This document shows positions 14,069-23,376 of a DNA stretch of 64,000 bases, piece by piece. The notes under the pieces were generated by a model, which saw nothing but the letters and a program-made list of their open reading frames with translations, did not search any database and was not told the DNA's origin. The position numbers and the translations under genes are program-made. Origin of the DNA: Verrucomicrobium sp. GAS474 (GTDB taxonomy: Bacteria; Verrucomicrobiota; Verrucomicrobiia; Methylacidiphilales; GAS474). The DNA lies in contig NZ_LT629781.1 of the NCBI RefSeq assembly GCF_900105685.1, forward strand, positions 1 through 64,000. The letters run 5' to 3'. Every line of letters starts with the position of its first letter. Position 1 is the stretch's first letter.

Positions 14069-15751
14069 ATGAATCCCTCCCTCCTCCTTCCCGTCGAGGT
14101 CGCGCTCCGCGGCGGGGCGGCCACCCTCCTGATCCTCCTCGCCGAGGCCGTTCCGTTCTTCCGCGCCCGGCCCGGCTGGCGGCGGCTTTGGTGGATCGCC
14201 TCCGCCGGGGCCTTCCTCCTGCCGCTCTTCCCGATTTTCGCGACCGCCGCTCTTCCCTTCCCCGTCCTTGCGCTCTGCGTCGCGTGGGCGGCCGGGACAG
14301 CCTTCCTCCTCCTCCGCCTCGCGGGACAGACGTGGCTCACCGCCCGCCGCTGGAACCGCCGCCGCCTCGTCGCCGAGGGGCCGCTCCCCGCGCTCCTCGA
14401 GGATTGCAAGGCGAAGGCGGGGGTCACCGCCCCCATCGGCCTCGTCGTCGCCCCGGAAGGGGAGCTTTCCGGTCCCGCCCTCCTCGGCTGGCTCCGTCCC
14501 CGCATCCTCCTCCCCGCCGACCTCGCCGCGACGTGGAGCCGGGAGGAGCTGGAGGCCGTCCTCCTCCACGAACTCGCCCACTTCCGCGCCCTCGACATCC
14601 CCGGCGACTGGATTTTCTCCCTCGCCCGCGCCGTCCAGTGGTTCAACCCCTTCGCCCACCTCGCCTACCGGCGCTGGCGGATCGCCCGGGAAGAGGCCGC
14701 CGACGCGGCGACGCTCTCCCTCCTCGCCGAGACGGAGAACGACGCCCCCCGCTTCTACGGCGACCTCCTCCTCCGCCTCGTCAAGCGCCAGAACGAAACC
14801 CCCTTCCACCCCCACGGCGCCCTCGCCATCGCCGAATCGCACGCAACCCTCAAGCAGAGACTCCGGATGATCGTCACCCCGCCTTCCCCCAAGAACACGT
14901 TCCCCTGCGTCCTCCTGACCGTCCTCCTGGCCGGACTCGTCACCTTGACCGTCACCCTCCATCCCGCCTACGCCGCCCCCGCGCCCGCGCCGATCACGGT
15001 CCCCGCAGCCGAGATCGAGGCGGCGAAGAAAGCGGCGGTCGCGGCCATGGAACCGTGGCTGAAGCAGGAAGACGCGGGCGACCACGTCGGCTCGTGGAAA
15101 GCCGCCTCCGCCTACTTCCGGGAGAACGTCACGCAGGATCAGTGGATCGCCGCCAGCAAGTTCGTCCACGACTCCGTCGGCCATACCCTGCGCCGCACGC
15201 TCGCCTCGACGATGCTGGAGCAGGGAGTCGTCGAGACGAACTCCCCTCCCCTCGCCAATCCCCTGGTCATCGCCCAGTTCCACACCGCCTTCGACGGCGC
15301 CGCCGATGCCGTCGAGACGGTCACCTTCCAAAAGGACGCCGACGGGGTCTGGCGGGCGGCGGGGTACTACGTCAAGCCGGCCAATACCGCCGACGGCGCG
15401 ACCCCCGACGATCCCGACAAGAAAAAGGCCCTCGCCGCGATGGCCCCATGGCTGAAGAAAGGCGACACCGGGGACTACGCCGCCCAATGGAAAGAGGCCT
15501 CCGCCTCCTTCAGGAAAAGCTGCACGCTCGACAAATGGCTCGAGGCGACCCGCAACGTCAACCTCGGACCCTGCCTTTCCCGGACACTGATGTCGGCGGC
15601 GATCGGGACGGATGCCGACGGCCCCCAGGTCACCGCCAAATACCGGTCCTCGTTCAAGAACGCCGCGTCGACGATCGAGACCGTCGTCTTCGTGAGGGAG
15701 TCCGACGGGGTCTGGCGGGCCGCGGCCTATTACTTCAAGCCGACCGATTAG
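14069..15751 (+). CDS. BlaR1-like M56 membrane peptidase with two C-terminal DUF4019-like repeats
   Basis: A 560-residue protein. Residues about 1-85 hold membrane segments (LPVEVALRGGAATLLILLAE), followed by the cytoplasmic M56 zinc peptidase with VLLHELAHFRALDIPGDWIF (HEXXH) and REEAADAATLSLLA. A later membrane helix is at about residues 280-300 (VLLTVLLAGLVTLTVTL). The outer part is not a penicillin-binding sensor but two copies of an ~110-residue domain: AMEPWLKQEDAGDHVGSWKA...VWRAAGYYVKP and AMAPWLKKGDTGDYAAQWKE...VWRAAAYYFKP, which resemble DUF4019. The signal sensed is unknown; the partner is the BlaI-like repressor upstream. Confidence 0.8.
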   Translation: MNPSLLLPVEVALRGGAATLLILLAEAVPFFRARPGWRRLWWIASAGAFLLPLFPIFATAALPFPVLALCVAWAAGTAFLLLRLAGQTWLTARRWNRRRLVAEGPLPALLEDCKAKAGVTAPIGLVVAPEGELSGPALLGWLRPRILLPADLAATWSREELEAVLLHELAHFRALDIPGDWIFSLARAVQWFNPFAHLAYRRWRIAREEAADAATLSLLAETENDAPRFYGDLLLRLVKRQNETPFHPHGALAIAESHATLKQRLRMIVTPPSPKNTFPCVLLTVLLAGLVTLTVTLHPAYAAPAPAPITVPAAEIEAAKKAAVAAMEPWLKQEDAGDHVGSWKAASAYFRENVTQDQWIAASKFVHDSVGHTLRRTLASTMLEQGVVETNSPPLANPLVIAQFHTAFDGAADAVETVTFQKDADGVWRAAGYYVKPANTADGATPDDPDKKKALAAMAPWLKKGDTGDYAAQWKEASASFRKSCTLDKWLEATRNVNLGPCLSRTLMSAAIGTDADGPQVTAKYRSSFKNAASTIETVVFVRESDGVWRAAAYYFKPTD

Positions 15752-15799
15752 CCCCTCTTTTGGGCTTTACCCCGCCTGGAAAGCCGCGAAATTGTCCCG

Positions 15800-16297
15800 A
15801 TGCCCGTTTATCCGATTTGGGGAGCCCTGGCTCCCGAGCAAGCGCACGAGATTTTCCTGACCGCGCAGGAGTCGCAGAAGAAGCTCTACAAGACCGCCGT
15901 CGAGACGCTTTCCAAGTACATGGGGAAGCGCCCGAACCACGTCCTGGAGATGCCGAAGACGGAGCGCCACGCCGCCTGGGCCGAGCTGCTGGCCCACCCG
16001 CAGCTGGAACCCCTCGGCTTCAACTTCCTCTGCCACTGGCTGATCGAAAAGCAGAGCCCCCTCCTCATCAGCTGGCTCGACGCCCTCGGCATCGCCCACG
16101 ACGGCAAGGGCGTCGTCGAGACCTTCCCCCCCGCCCCGTCGAAGGAAAAGCTGAACGCCGCCCTCGACGTCGTCCTGGCGAAATACGACGCGAAGACGGT
16201 TTCGATCTACCTCCGCACTTTCAACGAGATCGAAGGAGTCGATTGGGCCGATCTCGACGCGATCCTGAACAGCGACCCGCGGCTGAAGCTGGGGTAG
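15800..16297 (+). CDS. Conserved hypothetical protein (165 aa)
   Basis: It starts MPVYPIWGALAPEQAHEIFL and has a helical content (EKLNAALDVVLAKYDAKTVS and YLRTFNEIEGVDWADLDAIL). The pattern and absence of signal peptide suggest a soluble cytoplasmic protein, probably lineage-specific. It lies 48 bp after the M56 gene and may be cotranscribed. Function unknown. Confidence 0.6.
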   Translation: MPVYPIWGALAPEQAHEIFLTAQESQKKLYKTAVETLSKYMGKRPNHVLEMPKTERHAAWAELLAHPQLEPLGFNFLCHWLIEKQSPLLISWLDALGIAHDGKGVVETFPPAPSKEKLNAALDVVLAKYDAKTVSIYLRTFNEIEGVDWADLDAILNSDPRLKLG

Positions 16298-16555
16298 GAG
16301 GGGGAAAGGGTTCGCGAAGGGGGCGGTGAATGCCCTTCGGGACTGGATACAAACCCTGTACAGCTGGAGGCGATCCGCACGTGTTGTAAGACGCAAGAGG
16401 GGCTTCGTCCCTCCTGGACCTCCCCGTCTGATAGGCCTGAACTGTTCTGGCCCTACCGCATTAGGCCGTCCACTTCGGCTAGAGAATGTCCGCTAGTTCC
16501 CTTGTCCGCTTGGGAGGAACCACGCGTCCTTAGGCTGGGGGGGGGATCGAAGCCG
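16298..16555. repeat. Intergenic dispersed repeat, copy A, between convergent genes
   Basis: No gene is seen in this gap between two convergent genes. Block 1 (16356-16378, CTGTACAGCTGGAGGCGATC then CGC) and block 2 (16394-16423, CAAGAGGGGCTTCG-tCCCTCC and GGACCTCC) recur in inverse orientation at 57235-57297. Block 2 can form the hairpin GAGGGgcttcgtCCCTC. The spacer is 15 bp here and 9 bp in the other copy. More distant similarity seems to extend further. Confidence 0.75.
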
Positions 16556-18076
16556 CTAAACCCCGTACACCTCGTCCGGCGGCGGGATCACCCGGTCGAG
16601 GACCTTTGCCGACGACAGCACCCCCGGGACGCCCGCCCCGGGGTGGGTTCCCGCTCCCACGAGGTAGAGGCCGTCGACGTCCTCGGAGACATTGTGCGGG
16701 CGGAACCAGGCGCTCTGCGTCAGCGTCGGCTCGAACTGGAATGCCGCGCCGAGGTGGACCTGCTGCTCCCGCTCGAGGTCGGCGGGCGTCGAGATCCGGC
16801 GCGTGACGACATGGGCGCGGAGGCCGGGGCAGCAACGCTCCTCGACCACCTTCAGGATCGCCTCGGCATAGGCCTCCTTCTTGTTTTCCCAATCGATCTG
16901 CCCGAGCCGGTTCGGCACCGGGGAGAGGACATAGAACGCCTCATGCCCCGGGGGCGCGAGCGAGGGATCGGTCCGCGTCGGCGCGTGGAGGTAGAGGGAA
17001 AAATCGTCGGCGAGGATCTTCCGCTCGAAGATGTCGGCGAGGAGTTCCCGATACCGCTCCGTGAGGAGGATCGTGTGGTGGGCCAGGTCGGGGTAGGTCC
17101 GGTTCGTCCCGAAGTAGAGGACGAAGAGGCCCATCGAGTAGCGCATCCCGTCGAGCCGCGCGCCGGTCCACCGCTTCCGCGCCCAGGCGGGGAGGAGCTT
17201 CCGGTAGGTCGTCGCCGTGTCGGCGTTGGAGACGACGACGCGCGCGCCGAGCCGCTCCCCGTGGAGGTTCCCGCCCCCCCGCAACCGGACTCCCTCGACG
17301 ACGGGCCGCTTCCTTCCGATCCCCTGGCGAACGAGGATCTCCTCGACCGGCGCGTTGAGACGGACCTCGCCGCCCATTCCCTCGAAGAGGTCGATCAGCG
17401 CGGTGACCAGGGCTCCCGTCCCGCCGATCGCGAAGTGGACGCCCCACCGTTTCTCGAGCGCGTGGATCATCGAATAGATCGACGAGACGGCGTAGGGATT
17501 CCCCCCGACGAGGAGGGGATGGAAGCTGAAGACCTGCCGCAGCTGCGGATCGCCGATATGCCGCGCCACCAGCGCATGGACCGACTCGAAGGAGCGGAGC
17601 CGGATCAGGTCGGGGGCGACGCGGACCATGTCGGCGAAGGTCGAGAACGGCTGGTCGGCGAGGTCGAGGAAAGCCCGCTTCAGGATCGCCTCGCTCCGTT
17701 CGGCGAAGCGGCGGTAGCCCGCCACGTCGGCGGGGCTGAAGCGGCCGACCTCGGCGGCGATCTCCTCGCCGTCCCCGGTGTAATCGAACCGTTTCCCGTC
17801 GGGGAAGAGGATGCGGTAGAAGGGATGGCAGGGGACGATGCGGAGGTGATCGGCGGTCTTCTTCCCGGCGAGGGCGAAGAGCTCGTCGATCAGGAAGGGG
17901 GCGGTGAGGATCGTCGGCCCGGCGTCGAAGGTGAAGCCGTCCTGCCGCCAGACGTAGGCCCGGCCTCCGGGCTGGTCCCGCGCCTCGAGGAGCGTCGTCC
18001 GATAGCCCCGGGCCTGGAGCCGGATGGCGGCGGCGATCCCCCCGAAGCCGGAGCCGACGACGAGGGCGGGCTTCAT
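16556..18076 (-). CDS. crtI: Phytoene desaturase-like FAD amine-oxidase-fold enzyme (CrtI family)
   Basis: A 506-residue flavoprotein. The N-terminus has the dinucleotide-binding motif LVVGSGFGGIAAAIRLQARG, then FTFDAGPTILTAPFLIDELF, typical of CrtI-type desaturases. The C-terminal motif DGLYLVGAGTHPGAGVPGVL closes the FAD site. These enzymes introduce double bonds into phytoene or a related C30/C40 carotenoid precursor at the membrane surface. Other carotenoid genes are not adjacent, so the exact substrate and number of steps cannot be told. It is transcribed convergently to the gene at 15800. Confidence 0.9.
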   Translation of the reverse strand: MKPALVVGSGFGGIAAAIRLQARGYRTTLLEARDQPGGRAYVWRQDGFTFDAGPTILTAPFLIDELFALAGKKTADHLRIVPCHPFYRILFPDGKRFDYTGDGEEIAAEVGRFSPADVAGYRRFAERSEAILKRAFLDLADQPFSTFADMVRVAPDLIRLRSFESVHALVARHIGDPQLRQVFSFHPLLVGGNPYAVSSIYSMIHALEKRWGVHFAIGGTGALVTALIDLFEGMGGEVRLNAPVEEILVRQGIGRKRPVVEGVRLRGGGNLHGERLGARVVVSNADTATTYRKLLPAWARKRWTGARLDGMRYSMGLFVLYFGTNRTYPDLAHHTILLTERYRELLADIFERKILADDFSLYLHAPTRTDPSLAPPGHEAFYVLSPVPNRLGQIDWENKKEAYAEAILKVVEERCCPGLRAHVVTRRISTPADLEREQQVHLGAAFQFEPTLTQSAWFRPHNVSEDVDGLYLVGAGTHPGAGVPGVLSSAKVLDRVIPPPDEVYGV

Positions 18077-18115
18077 GGGAGACGCGGGAATCGCAAGGGG
18101 CCGGCTGGAGCCTGT

Positions 18116-19243
18116 CTAGGCGCCGCCGGAGGGCGCGGCCTTCCGCGCCTGCCGGACGGCGGCATTCATCAGCGCCTGGGGGAAGTCCCCGAGGGGGAGC
18201 ATCTGCTCGGCGGCGCCGAGCTCCATCGCCGCGCGGGGCATCCCGAAGACGACGCACGTCTCCTCGTTCTGCGCGTAGGTGATCGAACCTTTCTGCCTCA
18301 ACTTCAGGAGGCCTTCGGCCCCGTCCTTGCCCATGCCGGTGAAGAGGCCGCCGACGGCGTAGGGGGCCGCGCCCGCCTCGACGGCGGAGGAGAAGAGGAC
18401 GTCGACCGCCGGGCGCTGGTGCCAGACCGGCTCGGTCTTCGTGAGGGAGACCCGGTAGCGCTGCCCGATCCAGTGGAGGACCATGTGGTAATCGCCGGGG
18501 GCGACGAGGGCGAGGCCGGGCTCGACGACGTCGCCGTCGATCGCCTCGCGGACGTCGAGGTCGCAGAGGGAATTCAGGCGGTCGGCGAAGGCCTTGCTGA
18601 AATAGGGGGGGATGTGCTGGACGATGCAGATCCCGGGAACCTCCCGGGGCATGCGGACGAGGACCTCCCGCAGCGCCTCGGTCCCGCCCGTCGAGGCGCC
18701 GAGGAGGAGGAGCTGCCGGGGATGCCACTGGGGCGTCCCGGCGGGCCGCCCGGGGATGAGGGAGGGGGCGGGCGCCGTCGTCCGGGCCGCGGCGGCGCGG
18801 GTGGCGATGGGGGCGGGGGCCTGGGGGAGGTTCCGGACCTTCGCGCGGGCGGCCGCCTTCACCTTCTCGATGAGCTGCGTCCCCATGTGGCCGACGGAGG
18901 AGGAGCCGTCAGGCTTCCCCAGGACGTCGACGGCCCCCGACTGGAGCGCCTGCATCGCCGCGGCGGAGCCCTTCTGCGAGAGGGAGCTGAAGATGATGAT
19001 CGGCATCGGATGATGCTTCATCAGGATCTTGAGGAAGGTGAGGCCGTCCATCCGCGGCATTTCGATGTCAAGGGTCAGGACATCGGGATTGAGCTCCAGG
19101 ATCTTGTCCCGGGCGACGTAGGGATCGACGGCGGTGCCGACGACCTCGATGCCGGAGTCCTTCCCCAGCTGGTCGGTGAGGAGGCGGCGGACGATGACCG
19201 AATCGTCGACGACGAGGACTTTGATTTTGCGGTCGGCGAACAT
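18116..19243 (-). CDS. cheB: Chemotaxis response regulator protein-glutamate methylesterase
   Basis: A 375-residue CheB. The receiver domain (KIKVLVVDDSVIVRRLLTDQ, VLTLDIEMPRMDGLTFL with the phospho-Asp) is followed by a Pro/Ala-rich linker and the catalytic domain with LLLLGASTGGTEALREVLVR (catalytic Ser in the GASTGG loop), IVQHIPPYFSKAFADRL (His) and GLFTGMGKDGAEGLLKL (Asp). The enzyme removes methyl groups or deamidates receptors in chemoreceptor adaptation. It lies upstream of nothing on the same strand but next to cheR, which is also minus, so they form a likely adaptation pair. No receptor or CheA is in the window. Confidence 0.93.
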   Translation of the reverse strand: MFADRKIKVLVVDDSVIVRRLLTDQLGKDSGIEVVGTAVDPYVARDKILELNPDVLTLDIEMPRMDGLTFLKILMKHHPMPIIIFSSLSQKGSAAAMQALQSGAVDVLGKPDGSSSVGHMGTQLIEKVKAAARAKVRNLPQAPAPIATRAAAARTTAPAPSLIPGRPAGTPQWHPRQLLLLGASTGGTEALREVLVRMPREVPGICIVQHIPPYFSKAFADRLNSLCDLDVREAIDGDVVEPGLALVAPGDYHMVLHWIGQRYRVSLTKTEPVWHQRPAVDVLFSSAVEAGAAPYAVGGLFTGMGKDGAEGLLKLRQKGSITYAQNEETCVVFGMPRAAMELGAAEQMLPLGDFPQALMNAAVRQARKAAPSGGA

Positions 19244-19347
19244 GCGAGGAGGGGGAAGTAAAAACCGTATCGGACTTTCAGCCCCGTTTCCAGAACCTTT
19301 CGTCCACTTAAAAACCCGTTTCGGCCGACCCGTTGCGGGAGGCGGCC

Positions 19348-20178
19348 CTAAAGCGGCTTCTGGTAGATGGCGGGACGGATCGCCTTCAGGCCGTGCTTGA
19401 TCCCGGTGAGGCTCTCGGAATGGCCGATGAAGAGGTAGCCGCCGGGGACGAGGACCTCGGAGAGCTTCGCCACGAGCTGCTCCTGCGTCGGGCGGTCGAA
19501 GTAGATCATGACGTTGCGGCACCAGATGAGCTGGAAGGGCTCGGTGAAGGGGTACTTCGGCTGGAGGAGGTTGATGTGGGTGAAGTTGACCTGCTTCCGG
19601 GCCTCCTCGCGGACGCGGTAGTAGCCGGTCCACTCGTCGATCCCGCGCTGGAAGTAGGTCTTCATCCAGTCGGGCCGGACGTCGCGGAGCCGCTCCTCGG
19701 CGTAGACCGCCTCGCGGGCCTGCGCCAGGATCTTCGTCGAGATGTCGGTCGCCTCGACCTTCCACGTCCATCCGGGATTGCGGCGGAAGTAATCGGTGAG
19801 ATGGATCGCGACCGAGTAGGGCTCCTCCCCCGACGACGAGGCGGCGCTCCAGACGCGGAAGCTCTTCTTCCCGTGCTTCGCCCCTTCGGCCAAGGCCCAC
19901 GGCAGGACGGTCTGCTCCATGAACTCGAAGTGCTTGATCTCCCGGAAGAAGAAGGTGTGGTTCGTCGAGATCGCGTCGATGAGGTGGGTCAGCTCCTCTT
20001 GCCCGTTGCGGCTGTCGAGGAAGGCGATGTAGGCGGAAAAGCTCTCGATCTTCGTCGCCCGGAGCCGCTTGCCGAGGCGGGCCGTGACCAGTTCGCGCTT
20101 GTTCGGCCCGAGGTCGATCCGGCTGTATTCGTAGACGAGCTTGCGGATCCGCTCGTATTCCTGATCGCTGAGTTGCAT
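19348..20178 (-). CDS. cheR: Protein-glutamate O-methyltransferase
   Basis: A 276-residue CheR. The N-terminal helical domain (YERIRKLVYEYSRIDLGPNK and SYIAFLD-like region) is followed by the SAM-binding fold: FRVWSAASSSGEEPYSVAIH, LAQAREAVYAEERL and a C-terminal PFQLIWCRNVMIYFDRPTQE. It transfers methyl groups from SAM to chemoreceptor glutamates. The gene lies 104 bp upstream of cheB on the same strand, and the gap has no gene or clear terminator. It does not have tetratricopeptide repeats as in some forms. Confidence 0.92.
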   Translation of the reverse strand: MQLSDQEYERIRKLVYEYSRIDLGPNKRELVTARLGKRLRATKIESFSAYIAFLDSRNGQEELTHLIDAISTNHTFFFREIKHFEFMEQTVLPWALAEGAKHGKKSFRVWSAASSSGEEPYSVAIHLTDYFRRNPGWTWKVEATDISTKILAQAREAVYAEERLRDVRPDWMKTYFQRGIDEWTGYYRVREEARKQVNFTHINLLQPKYPFTEPFQLIWCRNVMIYFDRPTQEQLVAKLSEVLVPGGYLFIGHSESLTGIKHGLKAIRPAIYQKPL

Positions 20179-20310
20179 GTGATTAAAGGGGGAATCCCAC
20201 GGTAAGAGACCCCGCGGGGACGGTCAAAGCCTTTGGTGCTTTCACGCAAATCGGATATTACTCATTTCCGCCTGGGGGGGGATGCGGTCGGTCCCGAGAT
20301 CGGCCCCGGT

Positions 20311-21657
20311 TTATTCGTCCCCCAGCCACTTCGTCAGGATCACGCTGAATGTCGAGCCGACGCCGAGCTCGCTCCGGCAGGCGACGTCGCCCCCCATTTC
20401 CCGCGCGATCCGGCGGACGATCGATAGGCCGAGGCCGTTCGAGCTTTCCCCGCCGGTCGGCTGCGGGGTGAGGCGCTCGAACTTTCCGAAGAGCCTCATC
20501 TGGTCCGCCGGGCTCAAGCCGGGACCCCGGTCGATCACGTCGAGGGCCCAGCCCTCGCGGATGCTGGGGGTCGATGCCTTCACGTTCGCCGCGACGACCT
20601 CCGCCGAGCGGATGCGGAGGGTGACGGGGCGGCCGGGGGGGGAATACTTGATCGCGTTGGAGAGGAGATTGTCGACGAGCTGGACGAGGAACCGCTCGTC
20701 GGCCAGCACCCGGACGAGGGGGAGCCCCGCGGCGTACGGCTCCCACACCAGGTCGATCCGCTTCGCCGCGGCGGAGGAGCGGTAGGTGTCGACGACGCCG
20801 GAGACGATGTGGGCCAGACCGCACGGGCCGAGCTCGTAGCGGATCTTCCCCTCCTCGATCGCGTTCACGTCGAGGAGATCGCCGACGAGGCGGCGCATCC
20901 GTTCCGAGGCCTCGACGATCTTCTGCGCCAGCGCGGCGGTGCGGGGACTCTCCTTCACCAGCTCCCCCTCGATCAGCTCCGCGTAGCCGATGACGATGCT
21001 CAGGGGGTTCTTCAGGTCGTGGGCCGCGATGCCGAGGAACTCGGTCTTCTCGCGGTTCAGGCGGAGGAGCTCCTCGTTCGATTCCCGCATCGCCCGCATC
21101 GCCCGCTCCCGGCCCCGCTCGAAGATCAGGCCGAGGCCCGCCATGAAGAGGATCAGCGCGAGGTACCCCGCCCCGGTGACGATCCCCTCCCACTTCGGGT
21201 CGTAAAAGCGGGGAACCGCGACGCCCGCGATATCGATCGCCGCGAAGATCCCCGCCGCCACGAGGCAGAGGAACGACCAGACGAGGGCCGCCCGTTCGGT
21301 CCCGAGGAGGAGGGCGCAGAGCGGGATGCTGACGAGCCAGGCGACGGCATGGCCCTGGATCCCCCCCTCGATCGCCGAGAGGGCCGAAAAACCGAGGATC
21401 AGGATGGCGCAGAACGCGTTCGCCGAATAGGAAAGCCGCAGCGTCCGCCGCAGCCCGAAGGGAACCAGCGCGAAGGCGAGGCTGCAGAGCGCGACGATCA
21501 GCGCCCCCCAGAGATGGCCGATCCCGAGGTAGAACGCCACATAGGTCACCCCGAACCCGGCTCCCCAGAAGCCGAAACGGACGATCATCCGCGCCTTGCG
21601 GGCCGATTCCGGATCGGCCAGGAGGCAGGGGGGGATGAGTCGCTCGATGAAAATCAC
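20311..21657 (-). CDS. Membrane sensor histidine kinase
   Basis: A 448-residue kinase with six predicted membrane segments in the first ~190 residues (e.g. LWGALIVALCSLAFALVPFG, AVAWLVSIPLCALLLG, TGAGYLALILFMAGLGLIF). Then a HisKA domain with EFLGIAAHDLKNPLSIVIGY (phospho-His) and an ATPase domain with LVQLVDNLLSNAIKYSPPG (N-box), DVIDRGPGLSP and GLGLSIVRRIAREMGG (G boxes). It would phosphorylate a response regulator that is not next to it. The gene is divergent from the region upstream that contains a channel relic. Confidence 0.9.
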   Translation of the reverse strand: MIFIERLIPPCLLADPESARKARMIVRFGFWGAGFGVTYVAFYLGIGHLWGALIVALCSLAFALVPFGLRRTLRLSYSANAFCAILILGFSALSAIEGGIQGHAVAWLVSIPLCALLLGTERAALVWSFLCLVAAGIFAAIDIAGVAVPRFYDPKWEGIVTGAGYLALILFMAGLGLIFERGRERAMRAMRESNEELLRLNREKTEFLGIAAHDLKNPLSIVIGYAELIEGELVKESPRTAALAQKIVEASERMRRLVGDLLDVNAIEEGKIRYELGPCGLAHIVSGVVDTYRSSAAAKRIDLVWEPYAAGLPLVRVLADERFLVQLVDNLLSNAIKYSPPGRPVTLRIRSAEVVAANVKASTPSIREGWALDVIDRGPGLSPADQMRLFGKFERLTPQPTGGESSNGLGLSIVRRIAREMGGDVACRSELGVGSTFSVILTKWLGDE

Positions 21658-21821
21658 GTATTACAGGAATAGCCCGATCCCCTTTGCCGGTAAAGTTTTG
21701 CGGCGCAAAATATCGACTACCCCGCGGGGGGTGTTTCTACCTGTTTGCCTCCCCTTCCCCCGATCCCGGAGGATCACGGCGGAGACGGTGAGGCCGCGCT
21801 TTTTAGACTCGCTCCCCCCTC

Positions 21822-21999
21822 CTCCTGCGGCAGGACATCTATGCCACCGCCGCCCTCGCCGGGATCGCGGTCTACCTCCTCCTCCAGCGGCTCGGCATGA
21901 GGCGGTCGGCCGCCTTCGGCATCGGCTTCCTCGTCGTCGCCGCGCTCCGGCTCGGGGCCGTCGCCTGGAACTGGCAGCTTCCCGTTTTCAGGCTCTCCC
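21822..21999 (+). pseudogene. C-terminal relic of a TRIC/UPF0126-type cation channel
   Basis: This stretch reads LLRQDIYATAALAGIAVYLL, LQRLGMRRSAAFGIG and FLVVAALRLGAVAWNWQLPV, which matches the last third of TRIC family (YicG-like) membrane channels. Upstream there is no reading frame continuing the family, and the sequence directly downstream has no stop at the family end. It is thus a decayed fragment in the 500-bp gap between the kinase and the PEP-CTERM gene. The rest of the gap holds an A/T-rich leader. Confidence 0.6.
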
Positions 22000-22196
22000 G
22001 ACCTCTGCTCCGGATTTCACCCGATCCCCAGCCCGGCCTCCTTCCGGCAACGGCAGGTTCGCCGGGTTTTTGCTTGAGAATTGATTATCAACTTTGTTTA
22101 TAAAAAGATTTACAAGAAAGGGCGAACGTTGAATACTAGAATCGGTTTTATAGCAACCGCATCGAACCCCCGGAGAATCCAACCCCAAAGGAACCC

Positions 22197-23063
22197 ATGA
22201 TCCCCCTCTCCCGCCATCGCCTGCTCGCCTCGGCCCTCCTCCTGCTGGGAGGCACCCTCCTCGTCGGCGCATCCTCGGCCGAAGCCCAGGTCACCAATGG
22301 CACCCTCGAAACCTGGGCGACCACCCCGACCGGCTGGACCACCGCCACTGTCCCCAACGGGACGGTCGGCGTCGGCACAACGGCCACGCCGATCCAGATC
22401 GCGGGCCTGACCTCGGGTTCGACCTCGGCTGCCTACCTCCCGGTCGGGAGCGCGATGTCGCAGGACTCGTCCTCCAGCCTCACCAATTTCTCGCTCAGCT
22501 TCGTCGTCGCCGCCACCGATCCGGGTAACGGCAACCGCAGCTTCAACCTCGCGCTCGGCCCCCAGGATACCAACATCAGCCAAAGCGGCAGCCTCAGTGC
22601 CACGTTCATCAACCTGAAGGTGATCGGGACCAGCACGCCGGGAACGCTCCAGTTGCAGACCTACAACGGTTCATGGCAAACCATCGGGACACTCCAGTCC
22701 TCGACCTTCAATACCGGCACCAACACCTTCACGACCCTCAACGCCTACGACTTCACGATCACCGGGTCGTTCTCGAACACCTACGGGGCCTCCCGCTACA
22801 CCATTTCCTACCTCCTCGAGGGATCGAGCACGCCGACGGTCATCAGCAACATCAGCTATTTCCAGGGCGATCCCAACGGCTCCGCCCTCGGCCTGGTCGA
22901 GTTCAACGGCAGCTCCTCCCAGAGCGGCTACGCCATCGACAACATCGTCCTCGCCGCCGTCCCGGAGCCGGGGACGAACCTCCTCCTCGGCCTCGGCGGC
23001 CTCCTCTTCCTCACCGTCCTGGGACGGCGCTCCCTCGAGCGAGCCCGCTCGATCGCGGCCTGA
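22197..23063 (+). CDS. PEP-CTERM sorting-domain protein
   Basis: A 288-residue secreted protein with a signal peptide (LLASALLLLGGTLLVGASSA), a Ser/Thr/Gly-rich beta domain (residues about 40-240) and a C-terminal sorting signal VPEPGTNLLLGLGGLLFLTV followed by LGRRSLERARS. This VPEP-helix-Arg tail is recognised by exosortase systems that remove it and attach or release the protein at the outer surface. A ribosome-binding site (AAAGGAA) precedes the start. The domain likely folds into a jelly-roll and may bind glycan, but that is inference. Confidence 0.85.
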   Translation: MIPLSRHRLLASALLLLGGTLLVGASSAEAQVTNGTLETWATTPTGWTTATVPNGTVGVGTTATPIQIAGLTSGSTSAAYLPVGSAMSQDSSSSLTNFSLSFVVAATDPGNGNRSFNLALGPQDTNISQSGSLSATFINLKVIGTSTPGTLQLQTYNGSWQTIGTLQSSTFNTGTNTFTTLNAYDFTITGSFSNTYGASRYTISYLLEGSSTPTVISNISYFQGDPNGSALGLVEFNGSSSQSGYAIDNIVLAAVPEPGTNLLLGLGGLLFLTVLGRRSLERARSIAA

Positions 23064-23084
23064 GACGGAGACGACGAATCTCGA

Positions 23085-23290
23085 TTAGCCGTGCGGCCAA
23101 GCCCGGGCCAGATCGGCGCCGAAGGCGCGGCAGGCATCGGGAGGGACCTCCGCCCCGTCGGCGTTGGCGTAGGGAATCTCGATGCTGTTGGAGAGCCGGA
23201 CTTCGGGAAGCTTCGCACCCACCGGGCGAAGGATTCCCCCTGGCGGAACGACGCCGCGACATTCCAATCGTGGCCCCAAGGAAAGAGGGC
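23085..23290 (-). pseudogene. Possible C-terminal gene remnant
   Basis: The minus frame LPEVRLSNSIEIPYANADGA, EVPPDACRAFGADLARAWPH reads like the end of a hydrolase or peptidase, but upstream of about 23290 the sense is lost, and there is no start. It fills the 313-bp gap between the PEP-CTERM gene and the convergent amidohydrolase. Family not identified; chance is possible. Confidence 0.3.
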
Positions 23291-23376
23291 GTCCGCGCCG
23301 AAAGAAAGGGACCCCCTCCGGCTCCGATGGAGGGCCGCATCGATTCCCGCCGCGCCCCAGTCGCGGCTTACTGATC

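Noticed and set aside
16502-19261. 919-residue plus-strand frame across crtI and cheB
   Set aside because: Same mirror effect; it runs through two well-supported minus-strand genes and has no motif of its own.
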